Shown here in pieces: positions 26,405 to 37,453 of a DNA stretch of 64,000 bases. The position numbers were made by a program, and so were the translations under genes. Source of the DNA: Dysidea avara (taxonomy: Eukaryota; Porifera; Demospongiae; Dictyoceratida; Dysideidae); contig NC_089274.1 in assembly GCF_963678975.1 (NCBI RefSeq), forward strand, positions 17,253,633-17,317,632, in the 5' to 3' direction. A model generated the notes under the pieces. It saw only the letters and a list, made by a program, of their open reading frames with translations, searched no databases and was not told the origin of the DNA. Position 1 is the stretch's first letter; each line of letters starts with the position of its first letter.

Positions 26405-29400
26405 TGGTATTTCGTCTAAGAAGATTAAGTTCTGTACCACATATTGAAAATTTACCTATCCCACTAATGGAACCTATCAGTATTAATCCAGAAGGTGTTA
26501 AAAACTTATTAGAAAACCTGGAGGTAAACAAAGCTCCAGGTCCAGACCAAATTCCACCCCGATTTTTAAAAACCTTTGCAAACTACATTACGGCCTTTCT
26601 TGTGCTGATCTTTAGGGCCTCTTTGCATCAAGGTCACCTTCCATCTGAATGGAAACATGCTACTGTTGTGCCTGTTTTTAAAAAGGGAGATCGTAAATTA
26701 CCATTAGTGCAGTACATAAGCCCTTAAAATTGACATAATCGTTCACTTTTTGATAAAAGCACCAATTTTTTTACAGGGTATATGGAGCGTGCACTAAGTG
26801 TTTTAAGAAGGGGAGGCACGTAAAAAGTCCTCAGGAACACCCCTATTTGCACCCTGGCAAGAAAACCATTTGTTACTATTAAAAATCAATCATGTTTCTA
26901 TCAAGTTAACTGCTGGGCCTAGTATCATAGTAGTACAAAGCATACAGCTGGAACATATTAGCCTATTAGTAATCTATAAAAAAACAAATAGTTTTCCCAC
27001 CTAGGCAGTAAACAAAATCACTAAAATTTCCATTTGCGGGGATTCTGTTAAAGTTTTGGACCTTCAATGCTGACGATTGTGTAGTACTATGTACAAGGAT
27101 CATCCTGATGTGTATCATTTCTTTATTAAAGGGGTATAACAAAAGCTATTTAATGCTAAAGTCACAGGTGGATAGCTCAACAAAAAACCATGAACTACAG
27201 CAGTTCAATTATCAAGCACAGAGCTTGAACAAAAGGTCTCTTGTCCTTATACTGGGCACCATATGAAAGGTAATTAAATTTATAATTTAATGAAGGCAGT
27301 TGCAAGTTGTTTCAACATCTTGCTCTCAAGTTACAGCGCTTTCAATTCAGTGTAATATAGTATAAGCAAGAAAGCACACAGATGAGTATTAAGGTATTTC
27401 TTAGTGCTGTGATAATGCTCAAAATAAGCATAAAGGAGCTAGGTTCCAATGAAGTGAGATTTTGAGCACTAAGAAGTACCTTATGACACATCCATGTACT
27501 TTTCTTGCTTATACTATATTACACTGAATTGAAAGCGCTGTAACTTCAGAACAAGATGTTGAAACAACTTGCAACTGCCTTCATTAAACTATAAATTTAA
27601 TTACCTTTCATATGGTGCCCAGTATAAGGACAAGGGACCTTTTTGTTCAAGCTTTGTACTTGATAATTGAACTGCTGTAGTTCATGGTTTTTTGTTGAGA
27701 TATCCACCTGTGACTTTAGCATTAAATAACTTTTGTTATACCCCTTTAATAAAGAAACGATACACATCAGGATGATCCTTGTACATAGTACTACACAATC
27801 GTCAGCATTGAAGGTCCAAAACTTTAACAGAATCCCTGCAAATGGAAATTTTAGTGATTTTGTTTACTGCCTAGGTGAGAAAACTATTGTTTTTTTATAG
27901 ATTACTAATAGGCTATTATGTTCCAGCTGTATGCTTTGTACTACTATGATACTAGGCCCAGCAGTTAACTTGATAGAAACATGATTGATTTTTAATAGTA
28001 ACAAATAGTTTTCTTGTCAGGGTGCAAAAAGGGGTGTTCCTGAGGACTTTTTATGTGCCTCCCCTTCTTAAAACACTTAGTGCACGCTCCATATACTCTG
28101 TAAAAAAATTGGTGCTTTTATCAAAAAGTGAACGAATATTTGGCTTAGGCGCTGGACTAATCTAACTACCGCCCAATATCCTTAACATCAATCTGTTGTA
28201 AAGTTCTAGAGCACATCATCTATTCTTCCATCAGCTCTCATTTGGAAAATCATCAACTTATTCGAGAAGAACAGCATGGTTTTCAGAAAAATAAGTCCTG
28301 TGAAACACAACTGATCTACACAATTCATGAATTTGCAACAATACTTAATAATGGTGGAGAAGTGGATGCTTTATTTCTTGACTTTAGCAAAGCTTTCGAT
28401 AAAGTTCCACATGTAAGACTTCTTCAAAAACTTGAGCATTACAGAATTTGTCCACAACTTATCAATTGGATAAAAGATTTTCTTGGAAAAAGACAACAGC
28501 AAGTAGTTCTGAATGGTGTAACTAGTGAGCAGTGTGAGGTTATCTCTGGCGTACCGCAAGGTACAGTACTTGGCCCTTTACTATTTACTTGTTTTATTAA
28601 CGACCTACCAGCTCTAGTGAACTCTCAGATATGACTCTACGCTGATGATATACTTATTTTTAGACCGATTTATTCAAATGAAGACACTTTAGTATTGCAG
28701 AGAGACCTTGATGCCATACTGAGGTGGAGTGAAGACTGGCAAATGTTTTTCAACCTTAGCAAATGTGTACACCTCAAGATCACTAACAGGATATTAACAA
28801 CTAACTCAACATATTTTCTGAAACAACATCAAATTTGCAGATCTACCAGTGCCACTTACCTGGGGGTAACAATAGATAAACACCTGAAATGGACAAACCA
28901 TATCCAACATGTTACCTGTAAAGCAAACTCAGCCAATGCCTTTTTGCGACGTAATATTAGCTCTTGCACTCAACAAACTAAGAAGCTTTGTTATCTAGCA
29001 ATGGTACGTCCTATCTTAGAGTATGCATCAACTGTCTGGTCTCCATACACTAACAGTAGCATCTACAAGTTAGAAATGGTCCAACGAAGAGCTGCAAGGT
29101 TTATTACAAACAATTATTCACCCTGGGCTAGTGTAACTGAGATACTAGATCACCTGAATCTACCAACTCTTGAACAGCGACGGAACAATTTGAAGCTTGT
29201 TATGATGTATAAAATGGTGCATAGACTAGTTCACATTGATAATGGAACCTATTTAATCCCAACAGCAAGCCAAACACGAGGTCACGATCAACGATTTTTG
29301 CAGCCACACTCCAGAATTGATTCTTACCTCTACTCTTATTACCCCTCTACAATTAAATTATGGAATAACCTATCTAGCAGTACTGTGGAATCACCTACCT

Positions 29401-29484
29401 TAAACACATTTAAACAATGTATTAATTATAGCTAAGTACAATCACTACAATTTATTCTTAATTTAATCTGTTGTATACTATATA
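26405..29484 (+). mobile_element. 5'-truncated non-LTR retrotransposon (LINE, CR1/Jockey-like), interrupted
   Basis: Reverse transcriptase fragments read in one direction: NKAPGPDQIP and PVFKKGDR upstream; then, after a 1.4 kb insertion, LFLDFSKAFDKVPH, SGVPQGTVLGPLL and YADD, and a C-terminal thumb region VQRRAARFITNNYS ... LEQRRNNLKLVMMYKMVHRL. The endonuclease half is missing, as expected of 5' truncation on target-primed insertion. A stop codon precedes the YADD motif, so the copy is dead. Its 3' tail ends against a hAT MITE. The truncated 5' end lies about 170 bases upstream of the kinase-Roc-COR-caspase start codon on the opposite strand. Confidence 0.88.
26709..28154. mobile_element. 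1.4 kb palindromic (foldback) element inside the LINE
   Basis: The sequence from about 26742 (CGTTCACTTTTTGATAAAAG) is repeated in inverse almost to 28135, with arms of about 650-690 bases meeting near 27440. Ends resemble CAGnnCnTAAGCC. No ORF of note. It separates the KKGDR block of the reverse transcriptase from the YRPIS block. No clear target duplication could be fixed by eye. Confidence 0.85.
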
Positions 29485-29846
29485 CAGGGCCACTCAGAGA
29501 AATTAAGGGGCCCAGGGCAAAGAGTTAAAGTGGGGCCCTTGACCCAAGTTGTAAGGTGAAGACCAAAAAAAAAAAAAAAAGGTCACAACCTGCTGGCAAT
29601 GACAATAACTACCCATCACCAACCATATCTCCTTATCTATAAGCTTGCTACACTGCTCCTCTGAAGAATACTGTGACTGCTCTATTAGAGTATTTAGATC
29701 TGACTGCTCTATTAGAGTATATCGATCTTTTAAACAAGTATTCAGGGGGCCCTTCATGGGGCCTCCTGGGGCCCCTTTCAGGCTGGGGCCCGGGGCAAAA
29801 TGCCCCAGTTGCCCCCCCCCCCCCCCCCCCCCTGTGGGCGGCCCTG
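29485..29846. mobile_element. hAT-type MITE, copy 1, with perfect 8-base target duplication
   Basis: Starts CAGGGCCACTCAGAGAAATT and ends GGGCGGCCCTG. Flanked by ACTATATA at 29477-29484 and 29847-29854. The interior has a poly-A run, two CTCTATTAGAG palindromes and G/C homopolymers. Same family as 36067-36411. Gly/Pro-rich ORFs here are not genes. Confidence 0.9.
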
Positions 29847-29854
29847 ACTATATA

Positions 29855-31107
29855 CTCCATATGGAGGTTTCTGTACAGTAAACAAATAATAATAATAATA
29901 CCGGTAGTAAACATGTGCAGAGCATGCGCAAACATACGAGGACTTGTTTTTTAACTGAAGGTTGAAACAATAGATAGAAGGCAAAATAGAAGGATACTTT
30001 AGAACAATACTACAAAGATGCCTTAGTGAGTCCTACCATATGAGAATAGCTGTGATGCCGATGATGCAATTGTTCCTTTATAGTGATGAAATGTTTTGGA
30101 GCCTGAATCTCTCTTTTTTTTAAATTTATTTATTAAGGCTTTACAGCACAAGTGCTGAAGATCTGTAGGACACCTGGTCCTACAGCCTGTTTAAAGTTGT
30201 TACAGAAAGTGTGTTTGAAAAGGTGGAGAAAGGAGAAAAAATCCATGACTGGACCTTTTTGTTTCAGTTAAGGCTTTCACACAATTAATTTCCTACCGTA
30301 CCACTCCCAGTAGAGGTATTCCTCCTAAACTTGCAAGGAAGAACCAATGCCAGCATGATCCTGAGATATTGGGCACTTCAGGGTACTGATATTGCATCAG
30401 TGATGATAATCCTCTCCTAGCTCCCTTATAATTCCCTGTATGTAATAGCTAGCAGTAGTTATGTAGTTGCAATTGTAATTTATGGTGTAAGTTATGTTTA
30501 ATAGCTAATACTTTTATATATTGTTTGTTAGCCTTAATTACCTTGATTGCATCAGTGTTCATGCATTTGGCGTATGTCAGTGTTCAGAAAATATAGAGAT
30601 GAAGGCTATATAGGTTTGCATGTCAACCATAGATTTTATATAGCTAGTATAAATATCTATAGTATACACTATACTCAGGGGCAGCAGAGGAGGAAGGCCG
30701 TATAGTCCCTGTCAAAGAGATTAATATAATGGAGGGGCTAACAAAATTAGCTATTTCTGTCTGTCACCGACAACATAAGCACTATATATATGATGGTGTA
30801 TTATAGTATTGTGAAGTTGCACCAATGCTAGAAACTACATGTTTAGCATTATTTATTGATTAAATTTAAGCATCAAGCATAATGTTATAGCATACAAGAC
30901 TTACCTGAGAAAAACTATGCATATCACGAAATATAACTCTAATATACAAACAATCAGCTAGTATATCAAGGTGCATGACATTATAGTATAATTAAATTCT
31001 TTATAAACACTTTGACAGCTATAAAAACATTTTTTAGCATCTGCATGGAGAAGACTGGAACCTTATGAACGTACACAAAAATGATCAGCTTGTGGCACTA
31101 CTGATAG
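29855..31107. other. Intergenic stretch, no gene recognised
   Basis: AT-rich. Near 30120-30260 it holds a copy of a dispersed repeat (AAGGCTTTACAGCACAAGTG ...) also seen near 14250 and 62210. Confidence 0.5.
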
Positions 31108-31448
31108 CAGTGGCGGATCTAGGAATTTATAAAGGGGGTTTCCAGTTTAGAAGGTGGAGATATATATTGACATGAGATACGCAAACGTTTGCACTACATC
31201 GTCTGGTTTGGTAAGGTGAGACCAAAAAAAAAAAAAAAAAAAAAAAAAAAAGGTCACAGCCTAGTAATAGTACATAAAATATATTAAAAACTTCCTACAC
31301 ACTACTTTAGTAGCTACTGTGACTGCTCTAATTACAGTATCTCGATCGAGACGCACGCCGCGATAATTAAAACATTTAATTGTTACGCAATCATTTTTCA
31401 AAGGGGGTTTCCGTGGAAACCAATGAAACCCCCCTGGATCCGCCACTG
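31108..31448. mobile_element. hAT-type MITE, CAGTGGCGGATC family
   Basis: Left end CAGTGGCGGATCTAGG and right end CCTGGATCCGCCACTG are inverted copies. A partial flanking duplication (GATAG) is visible. The interior contains a 30-base A run and a CTCTAATTACAG motif related to the dispersed CTCTAATAGAG motif. Confidence 0.8.
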
Positions 31449-31989
31449 GATAGCTAAGGCTAAGCAATTCTTTTTGCAATTACCATACCTCCTTCAGTGT
31501 GACAACCAGCAACTACACAACGTCTTGGCATAGCGTCTTCGCTTCTAATATCGTCAGGCGTTAAAGTGAACTTGAATTTAACCTAGATTTTGATAGTTAT
31601 AGGTATGCCGTTTTATGCAATACGCGTACCGGAACTCTTCTTGTGACGATTTATGATGTCACAAAATTACCAAACTTTATGGGTTAATATCTCGCAATAT
31701 CAGCATAATTGAATTATTACAATGATGTTTTTGTGCATTGCTTGATACAAACAATACATTCATACAATAAAATCATACATGAATTTTCCATTTCAGTTGA
31801 CCTTTAAAAATGAGGTTTTCAGGAGGGACAAGCAATTATATTCAATAATTTATAGCAGCTGCATGCGTGAAACATGCACTTCTCAGAGGTAAAATATCAG
31901 GAGAGAAAGCATAGACATATTTTTACTAGGAAAATTTGAGATACTCTAATAGAGCAGTCAAGTATATGCTCCAACTAAAAGAGTATTTA

Positions 31990-32600
31990 TTATACAGTGA
32001 AACCTCACTTAATGCCAGTTAGTGGCCACCTCATGCATTATAGTGGCCAGGTCCAGTAAGTCCAAACATATTTTCCATTATATTACATCTATTTAATTTT
32101 TATTAATAGGGCCACCTCATTATTAAGGCCAGTGGCCACATACTACAGGACCAAACTGGTAAAACTAATACAATTTTCCCTCAGTAAAGAGGCCAAAATG
32201 AGGAGGCAGTCAAGGTATCACTGCAAAAGTTGCTGCTCTTAAAGGTATATTTTCACTATTATATATACCGAAAGCTGTACCCATTGTTCTGGCAGTATAC
32301 TTTTCTAACCATTATGTCTCAAGTAATGCTGGAATAATTAGTACAATGGATAAACTCTACATAGTGTATAGGAAAATAGAAAACTCCCATAGGTGGCCCT
32401 ATCAATTGTAAATATTGCTGTTATACAGCTAGGCAGTGGCTGGTTTGCTCGTAATATGTTTGTTGAAAACCTCACGATAATAAGACCATTTGTTTTATGG
32501 CCGCGTTAATGAGGTTTTCGGTAATAGGGCCACCTCAGCAATAGGGCCACTTATCATGAGTCCCATAGGTGGCCCTATTAACGAGGTAGTTACTTAGTCT
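31990..32600. repeat. Dispersed repeat with 'GTGGCC / CACCTCATTA' motifs
   Basis: Begins near ACAGTGAAACCTCACTTAAT and carries several versions of GGCCACCTCATTA. Diverged relatives lie in NUP88 intron 3 (about 4840-4930) and INTS9 (about 11008-11170). Likely transposon-derived; family not assigned. Confidence 0.55.
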
Positions 32601-34841
32601 CATGTGGTCTACATTATGCTTTTGTTGTTAACAAAATGTACTCATTATTCTCAAAAATTAACAAAAATTTGCTTAACTTTGCTATTATAATGTACAACAA
32701 AATCTTGAGGTAGCAAATTAAACACTGCAAGGAACCTATTTTTTAGCTTACAAGATGCTTAGTGGCTATTGCAGAAGAGTAAAGATTTAATTGTTTTAGC
32801 CTATCTTTATTCCCAAATTATTCAGGCATAATTGCCTCATGCAGTGAGACCTACAGTTTTTTTTGAAAATTTGAAAGAAAGAGCCACACAAACTATATCA
32901 CTGCATGACAGAACATTATTTTTTACATTATTTTCAGTATTAGTACAGAGAGTACACTGGGGGGGTACATTCACCTGTATGCATATTGCATGGTCTTAGT
33001 AGCACCACATAAAGTATTACAAAACTTACAACAATTTATATGTAGTACAATTTAAATGTTTAAGGTGGTGAAAGCTGAGGTACAGTTGGACTCTGAGCAA
33101 CTGCTTCAGAAGCTGGCTACACAGTCAAGTACTGGCTATATAATCAGCATTCTTTCAATGCCTACGTTCTGACAATTCAGAGTACAGTAATAACTAGCAA
33201 GTAGATGTATTGAAGAAAACCATAAAAATTTGAACACTGATCATATACAATATAGCTATCACATCAACTTTTTATAGTACGTTTTTGAGTAGGAGGGAAG
33301 GGGTAATTGTTATTGTTATATTACTTGTATAAAAATGTTGAAAATTATAGATGATCCCTAATCAAACATGAAGTTCACATGCTCAGTTGGAAAAGATTCT
33401 TCACAGATATGTGGATACACACACAATGAGATAGAAGTTTCCTGGCATGCATGCATGGGGTACTGCATACGCATGCACCATATAAGATATTGTATGCATG
33501 TTTGTGTGTAGGATGCATCCAATTACACTAATATATAATATCTTGTATAGCTAACTATATATGATATTAATAATATTGTTTATTCTGAATCTATATATAT
33601 ACTGCCATTTTAGTGTATACAAGGGCTCATGCGTATATACTGCATACAGTACAGGCTGAAATTGATCATGGATTATATAGTGTTAACAATGGAACATACA
33701 AATACTAGCTACGTACTTGTGGCCACACCTTGTGACATGTTTTATAGCATAAACAGTTGATGACTTCTAATAGCAATGATACACACACAACATGTAGTGA
33801 AGTATCATTGACAACTCAAGCACAGCAAATCCTATACAGCACTTATGCTATGTATTATATTATTTCAATGGCAAATTTTTGTCGTGTGAGCTGTTAAATC
33901 ATGGGATCTTGCTGAATGCTGATTTTACTAACCAAATACCAAAACTTTAATGATAATATGTTTTTAATCCTATACTGCTTGCAGTGCATGCATGACACTG
34001 TAGTCACCTGTATGCACAAAAATATATAATTGCAAGCATAACGAATGCATACAAATTTATATATATGAGGAGAGCAAAATTATGCATGTCATTTGTGACA
34101 TATCTGCATGCAGCTATGTTAGTTCAGTTGACCTGACTGTGTTCATGCATCTGAACATCAATAAATGAGCATCAATTTGAACTACAAAAAAAAGGTTATA
34201 TTGCATGTACACAAATCTGATACCTAACAATTGTTAACAATCACACAATATGTAGTCGTAATAGTGTAGATAATTTGTAAACATCATTTACTGTAGGATG
34301 AGATAACAATGATAAATAATCTAGTGGTACACATACCGGTGATTACATACCTCATTTTTCTTAACTATATAGCTACTCTTCTATACGACTGGTGACGGTC
34401 AATACTGGAAATGCTATAGCAAGCCAAGCAAGTATGAAGAATATTGTTTTACAATCCAAGTTCAGCATGTATTCCAACAAGTATATTGCTGCTTTATAAA
34501 TGACTTAGATGCATACACATAAATTATAGGTTCTGAACGGCTTTAAAATAAGCAATTGTATTAATATAATGCAAAAGTCAAAATCAATATTTTTGTCCAG
34601 GTAGATATCTATGAGGACACAATTCATGCATCATTATATTAGCAAAACCCCATGCACACATTGCATCAAAGAAAACTAGACATGATGAAAAGCATCCTTA
34701 ATTCTATAATTATTACTGGCAAGCTTAGTTTTCAGCTGTATTTACATATATATGTAGAACAACACATCAAGCATACCTACAATCAATTTGTTCACCACCT
34801 CTAGGAGGCATGGTGTAAAAATTACTGTATGATTCATGAAA
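32601..34841. other. AT-rich intergenic stretch, no gene recognised
   Basis: No ORF above about 60 codons with a recognisable motif on either strand. Many TA dinucleotide runs. No clear element boundaries. Confidence 0.5.
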
Positions 34842-34889
34842 CCATTGACATGCTACCCATTGACATGCTACCCATTGACATGCTACCCA
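34842..34889. repeat. Three-copy 15-base tandem repeat
   Basis: CATTGACATGCTACC repeated three times head to tail, just 3' of the CARD-like reading frame. Confidence 0.9.
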
Positions 34890-34971
34890 TAAATCAACAC
34901 CACACAACATATGTTGGGCCACTGATACATCAAATTGTGTCCAGCTGGTAGTTTACTTGTCTGTTGTTAGT

Positions 34972-35450
34972 TCAGCCAGTCATAAAAGTTTTGTAGAAAC
35001 TCACTGAGGTTGCTTTAAATGTGCATTTGTTGGCTTGACTGTATCCAACCAATGTTGCCAAGTCGCTGTGAATATAATGTGAGGCTATAGTTTTTTTTTT
35101 GTTTTTTTTGGTTAACATTTTGGCAAGAAAACTTAAACCTTCATGGTTGATCTGTACTAAATGATAAGCATTTAAATTTATCGCAAACTCACCAAGTTCA
35201 TTAGTTCTTCCATCATCATCATCACAGTTCTCCAGTGCTGAAAGAAATCTGTTGTACTTGGAGCCAACACCAATCTTCAAGCTACGGATTATCACGTCAT
35301 CCAGGAAATATATCATCCTATCCTTCTCCAATGGTTTGCTCTCCATTATCTTCTTATCATCCATGGTGATCACCCGCTTAGCAAGTAGACCTGGCAAATG
35401 CTTATTAATTGGAAAATTTGTCAACTGTACAAACTGGTCTATGAGTTTAT
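34972..35450 (-). CDS. CARD-like death-fold domain protein, partial
   Basis: An open frame of about 150 codons ends at 34972 and can be read upstream to about 35450. The stretch LPGLLAKRVITMDDKKIMES, then DRMIYFLDDVIIRS and YNRFLSALENC ... LGEFAINL, has the spacing of a CARD: helix, Leu-Leu, hydrophobic-x-Thr-x-x-Asp/Glu, a charged helix, Phe-x-x-Leu, and a final Leu-x-x-x-Leu/Ala. CARDs recruit caspases and kinases in apoptotic and immune complexes. A stop in frame lies at about 35470, so the start is either the internal ATG at 35424 or an upstream exon joined at an AG near 35450. The tail after residue about 90 is basic and featureless. Whether it is a live gene, or the surviving 3' end of the decayed kinase paralogue 1.6 kb upstream on this strand, is open. 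Confidence 0.5.
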
Positions 35451-36066
35451 GAAGTGTATGGGGTAGTCACTGTAGTGGCCTAACAAGACATTACAAACCA
35501 TTCATTACCGATGTAAATTTCTAGCATCACATATAGCAGCTTTACTAAGTAGTCCTCTAACAGTAGTGTTACTAGGCAACTTTATATATATACACAGCTA
35601 TACATGCATGGCATGCCTGGCTGTATCCATGTAAAACAGTCAAACTGTAAAAACGGGTGTAGCCTTCAAAAGCTTTGGTGAAAAAAGTTGCTAATGTAAT
35701 CAAAGGTGATGATATTAATGCCAATCATGGTGCCTGTAATTTTTTCACCCAGGCATTTAAAAGTCTACCCCTTTAAAGCTTGTATGTTTTGCATGGATTT
35801 CACTTCTTTTTGTATTTTATATATCTCAAAGCTGGCCATGAGCTGGTTTAAGGAATTGTTTCTACCCACACTTGCTATCTAAACAATGATGATTATGGAA
35901 GACAGAAGTTATAATTGTATTAATCTATTTGACTACTTTTGTTTTTGCTCAGTTGCTCTGAATACACATTTGGGTTTCTAAACAGTATAACAATGTTTTG
36001 AACACAAATCTACTTGATCCCTACTAACAGTACTCAGAGCCAGAGACGGTCTGCCAATGCTGGACC

Positions 36067-36411
36067 CAGGGCCGCCCAGAGAAATTAAGGGGCCCAGGGC
36101 AAAGAGTTAAAGTGCATGGGGTCCTTGGCCCAAATTGTAAGGTGAAGACCAAAAAAAAAAAAAAAAAAAGGTCACAACCTGCTGGCAATGACAATAACTA
36201 CCCATCACCAACCATATCTCCTTATCTATAAGCTTGCTACACTGCTCCTCTGAAGAATACTGTGACTGCTCTATTAGAGTATTTAGATCTGACTGCTCTA
36301 TTAGAGTATATCGATCTTTTAAACAGGTATTCAGGGGGCCCTTCATGGGGCCCCTTTCAGGCTGGGGCCCGGGGCAAAATGCCCCAGTTGCCCCCCCTGT
36401 GGGCGGTCCTG
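36067..36411. mobile_element. hAT-type MITE, copy 2, with perfect 8-base target duplication
   Basis: Starts CAGGGCCGCCCAGAGAAATT and ends GGGCGGTCCTGG. Flanked by GCTGGACC at 36059-36066 and 36412-36419. Nearly identical inside to the copy at 29485-29846 but with shorter homopolymers and one deleted segment near the right end. Confidence 0.92.
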
Positions 36412-37037
36412 GCTGGACCTCTACTTGAATTTTGAAACAAAATCAAGATACTCTAATAGAGCAGTCATCGTGGTACATTCAAGAGTTGATTCTAATATAT
36501 TATGAACTATTGGTAGAATATAGCCACTAATCTAATTAATTGTCTGGTACATGTACTTTTCAAAAGTTCCAGTGAGCCATCTGCATTTAATTGCAGTGAT
36601 TATGCATGCCTTGCACTAGCAATTTCAATCAAAATCACGTACTTTCAAATCTAAATTTTTGTATCACAGATGCTAATACTGTAGCTGCTAGATATAAATT
36701 AAATTAATTGGTAGCTACTGTAGTACAAAATTACCAGGATATACGCACCCATGATGTTAACAAATAGTATAAAAAGACCTTGCATGTAAAAATAGCCTCC
36801 AGATACCATTTCAGAGCATCTATTTTCCCTAGGGGAAGCATGCTCTTAGCTTACATGCAACTGTGTATCAGATAAAAGTGAGCATGACTATGACCTGTAG
36901 TCCATGGATGGTCTGACCACTCCCTGACAGTACTTAGTGACCAATTTGAAAATTCAAGTGAATATATATGGTTATTTTACAAGCACATTTAAAATAAATA
37001 TAAATAATTATATAAATAATTGTGTACAGTCATGCAA

Positions 37038-37384
37038 GGAAGGTTCTGTGAGGACTTCAGTGATGAGGTAAGGCTACAATCCATCAGCTCCATCACTAGA
37101 ACTGGTAGTAGCTACAGCTTGTTCACAAAGATACTGAATGCACTCCTAACATCTTCACTATGTTTGGATGATCGAGTTTACTGTGCTGAAGATACTCGTG
37201 TAGGAAATCATGTTTGACTTGTTTAACATTGCCCTCCACGTACATGTCATGTAGTCGTTTCAGCAGCACACGCTGTACCATCGTATATCACTTTAAATAC
37301 AGTCCCATATGCTCCACAGGCTAGTTCACTACTATCAACCGGCTCAACTCCGGTAAATTTCAAATGCTTTACGCTATCGGTCAT
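37038..37384 (-). pseudogene. Truncated, frame-broken copy of the kinase exon of the fusion gene
   Basis: From an ATG at 37384 the minus strand encodes MTDSVKHLKFTGVEPVD and ELACGAYGTVFKVIYDGTAC, closely parallel to the start of the kinase-Roc-COR-caspase protein (KLTGVKLSSCEIACGAYGRI). The frame is lost after about 50 codons, around where the ATP-binding lysine would lie, by a net gain of one base. DNA similarity continues to about 37038 (residue about 115 of the kinase) and then stops. No Roc, COR or caspase sequence follows. It is a partial duplicate, now dead. Its 5' flank was hit by the nested foldback at 37454-41474. Confidence 0.85.
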
Positions 37385-37453
37385 CTTACAGTGATTTTTA
37401 GGCCGCAGCAAACGTTTTTATTGTCAAATTTATGACGTTATCATCATTATAGG

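Noticed and set aside
29645-29984. Gly/Pro-rich open frames
   Set aside because: They translate G and C homopolymers of a hAT MITE.
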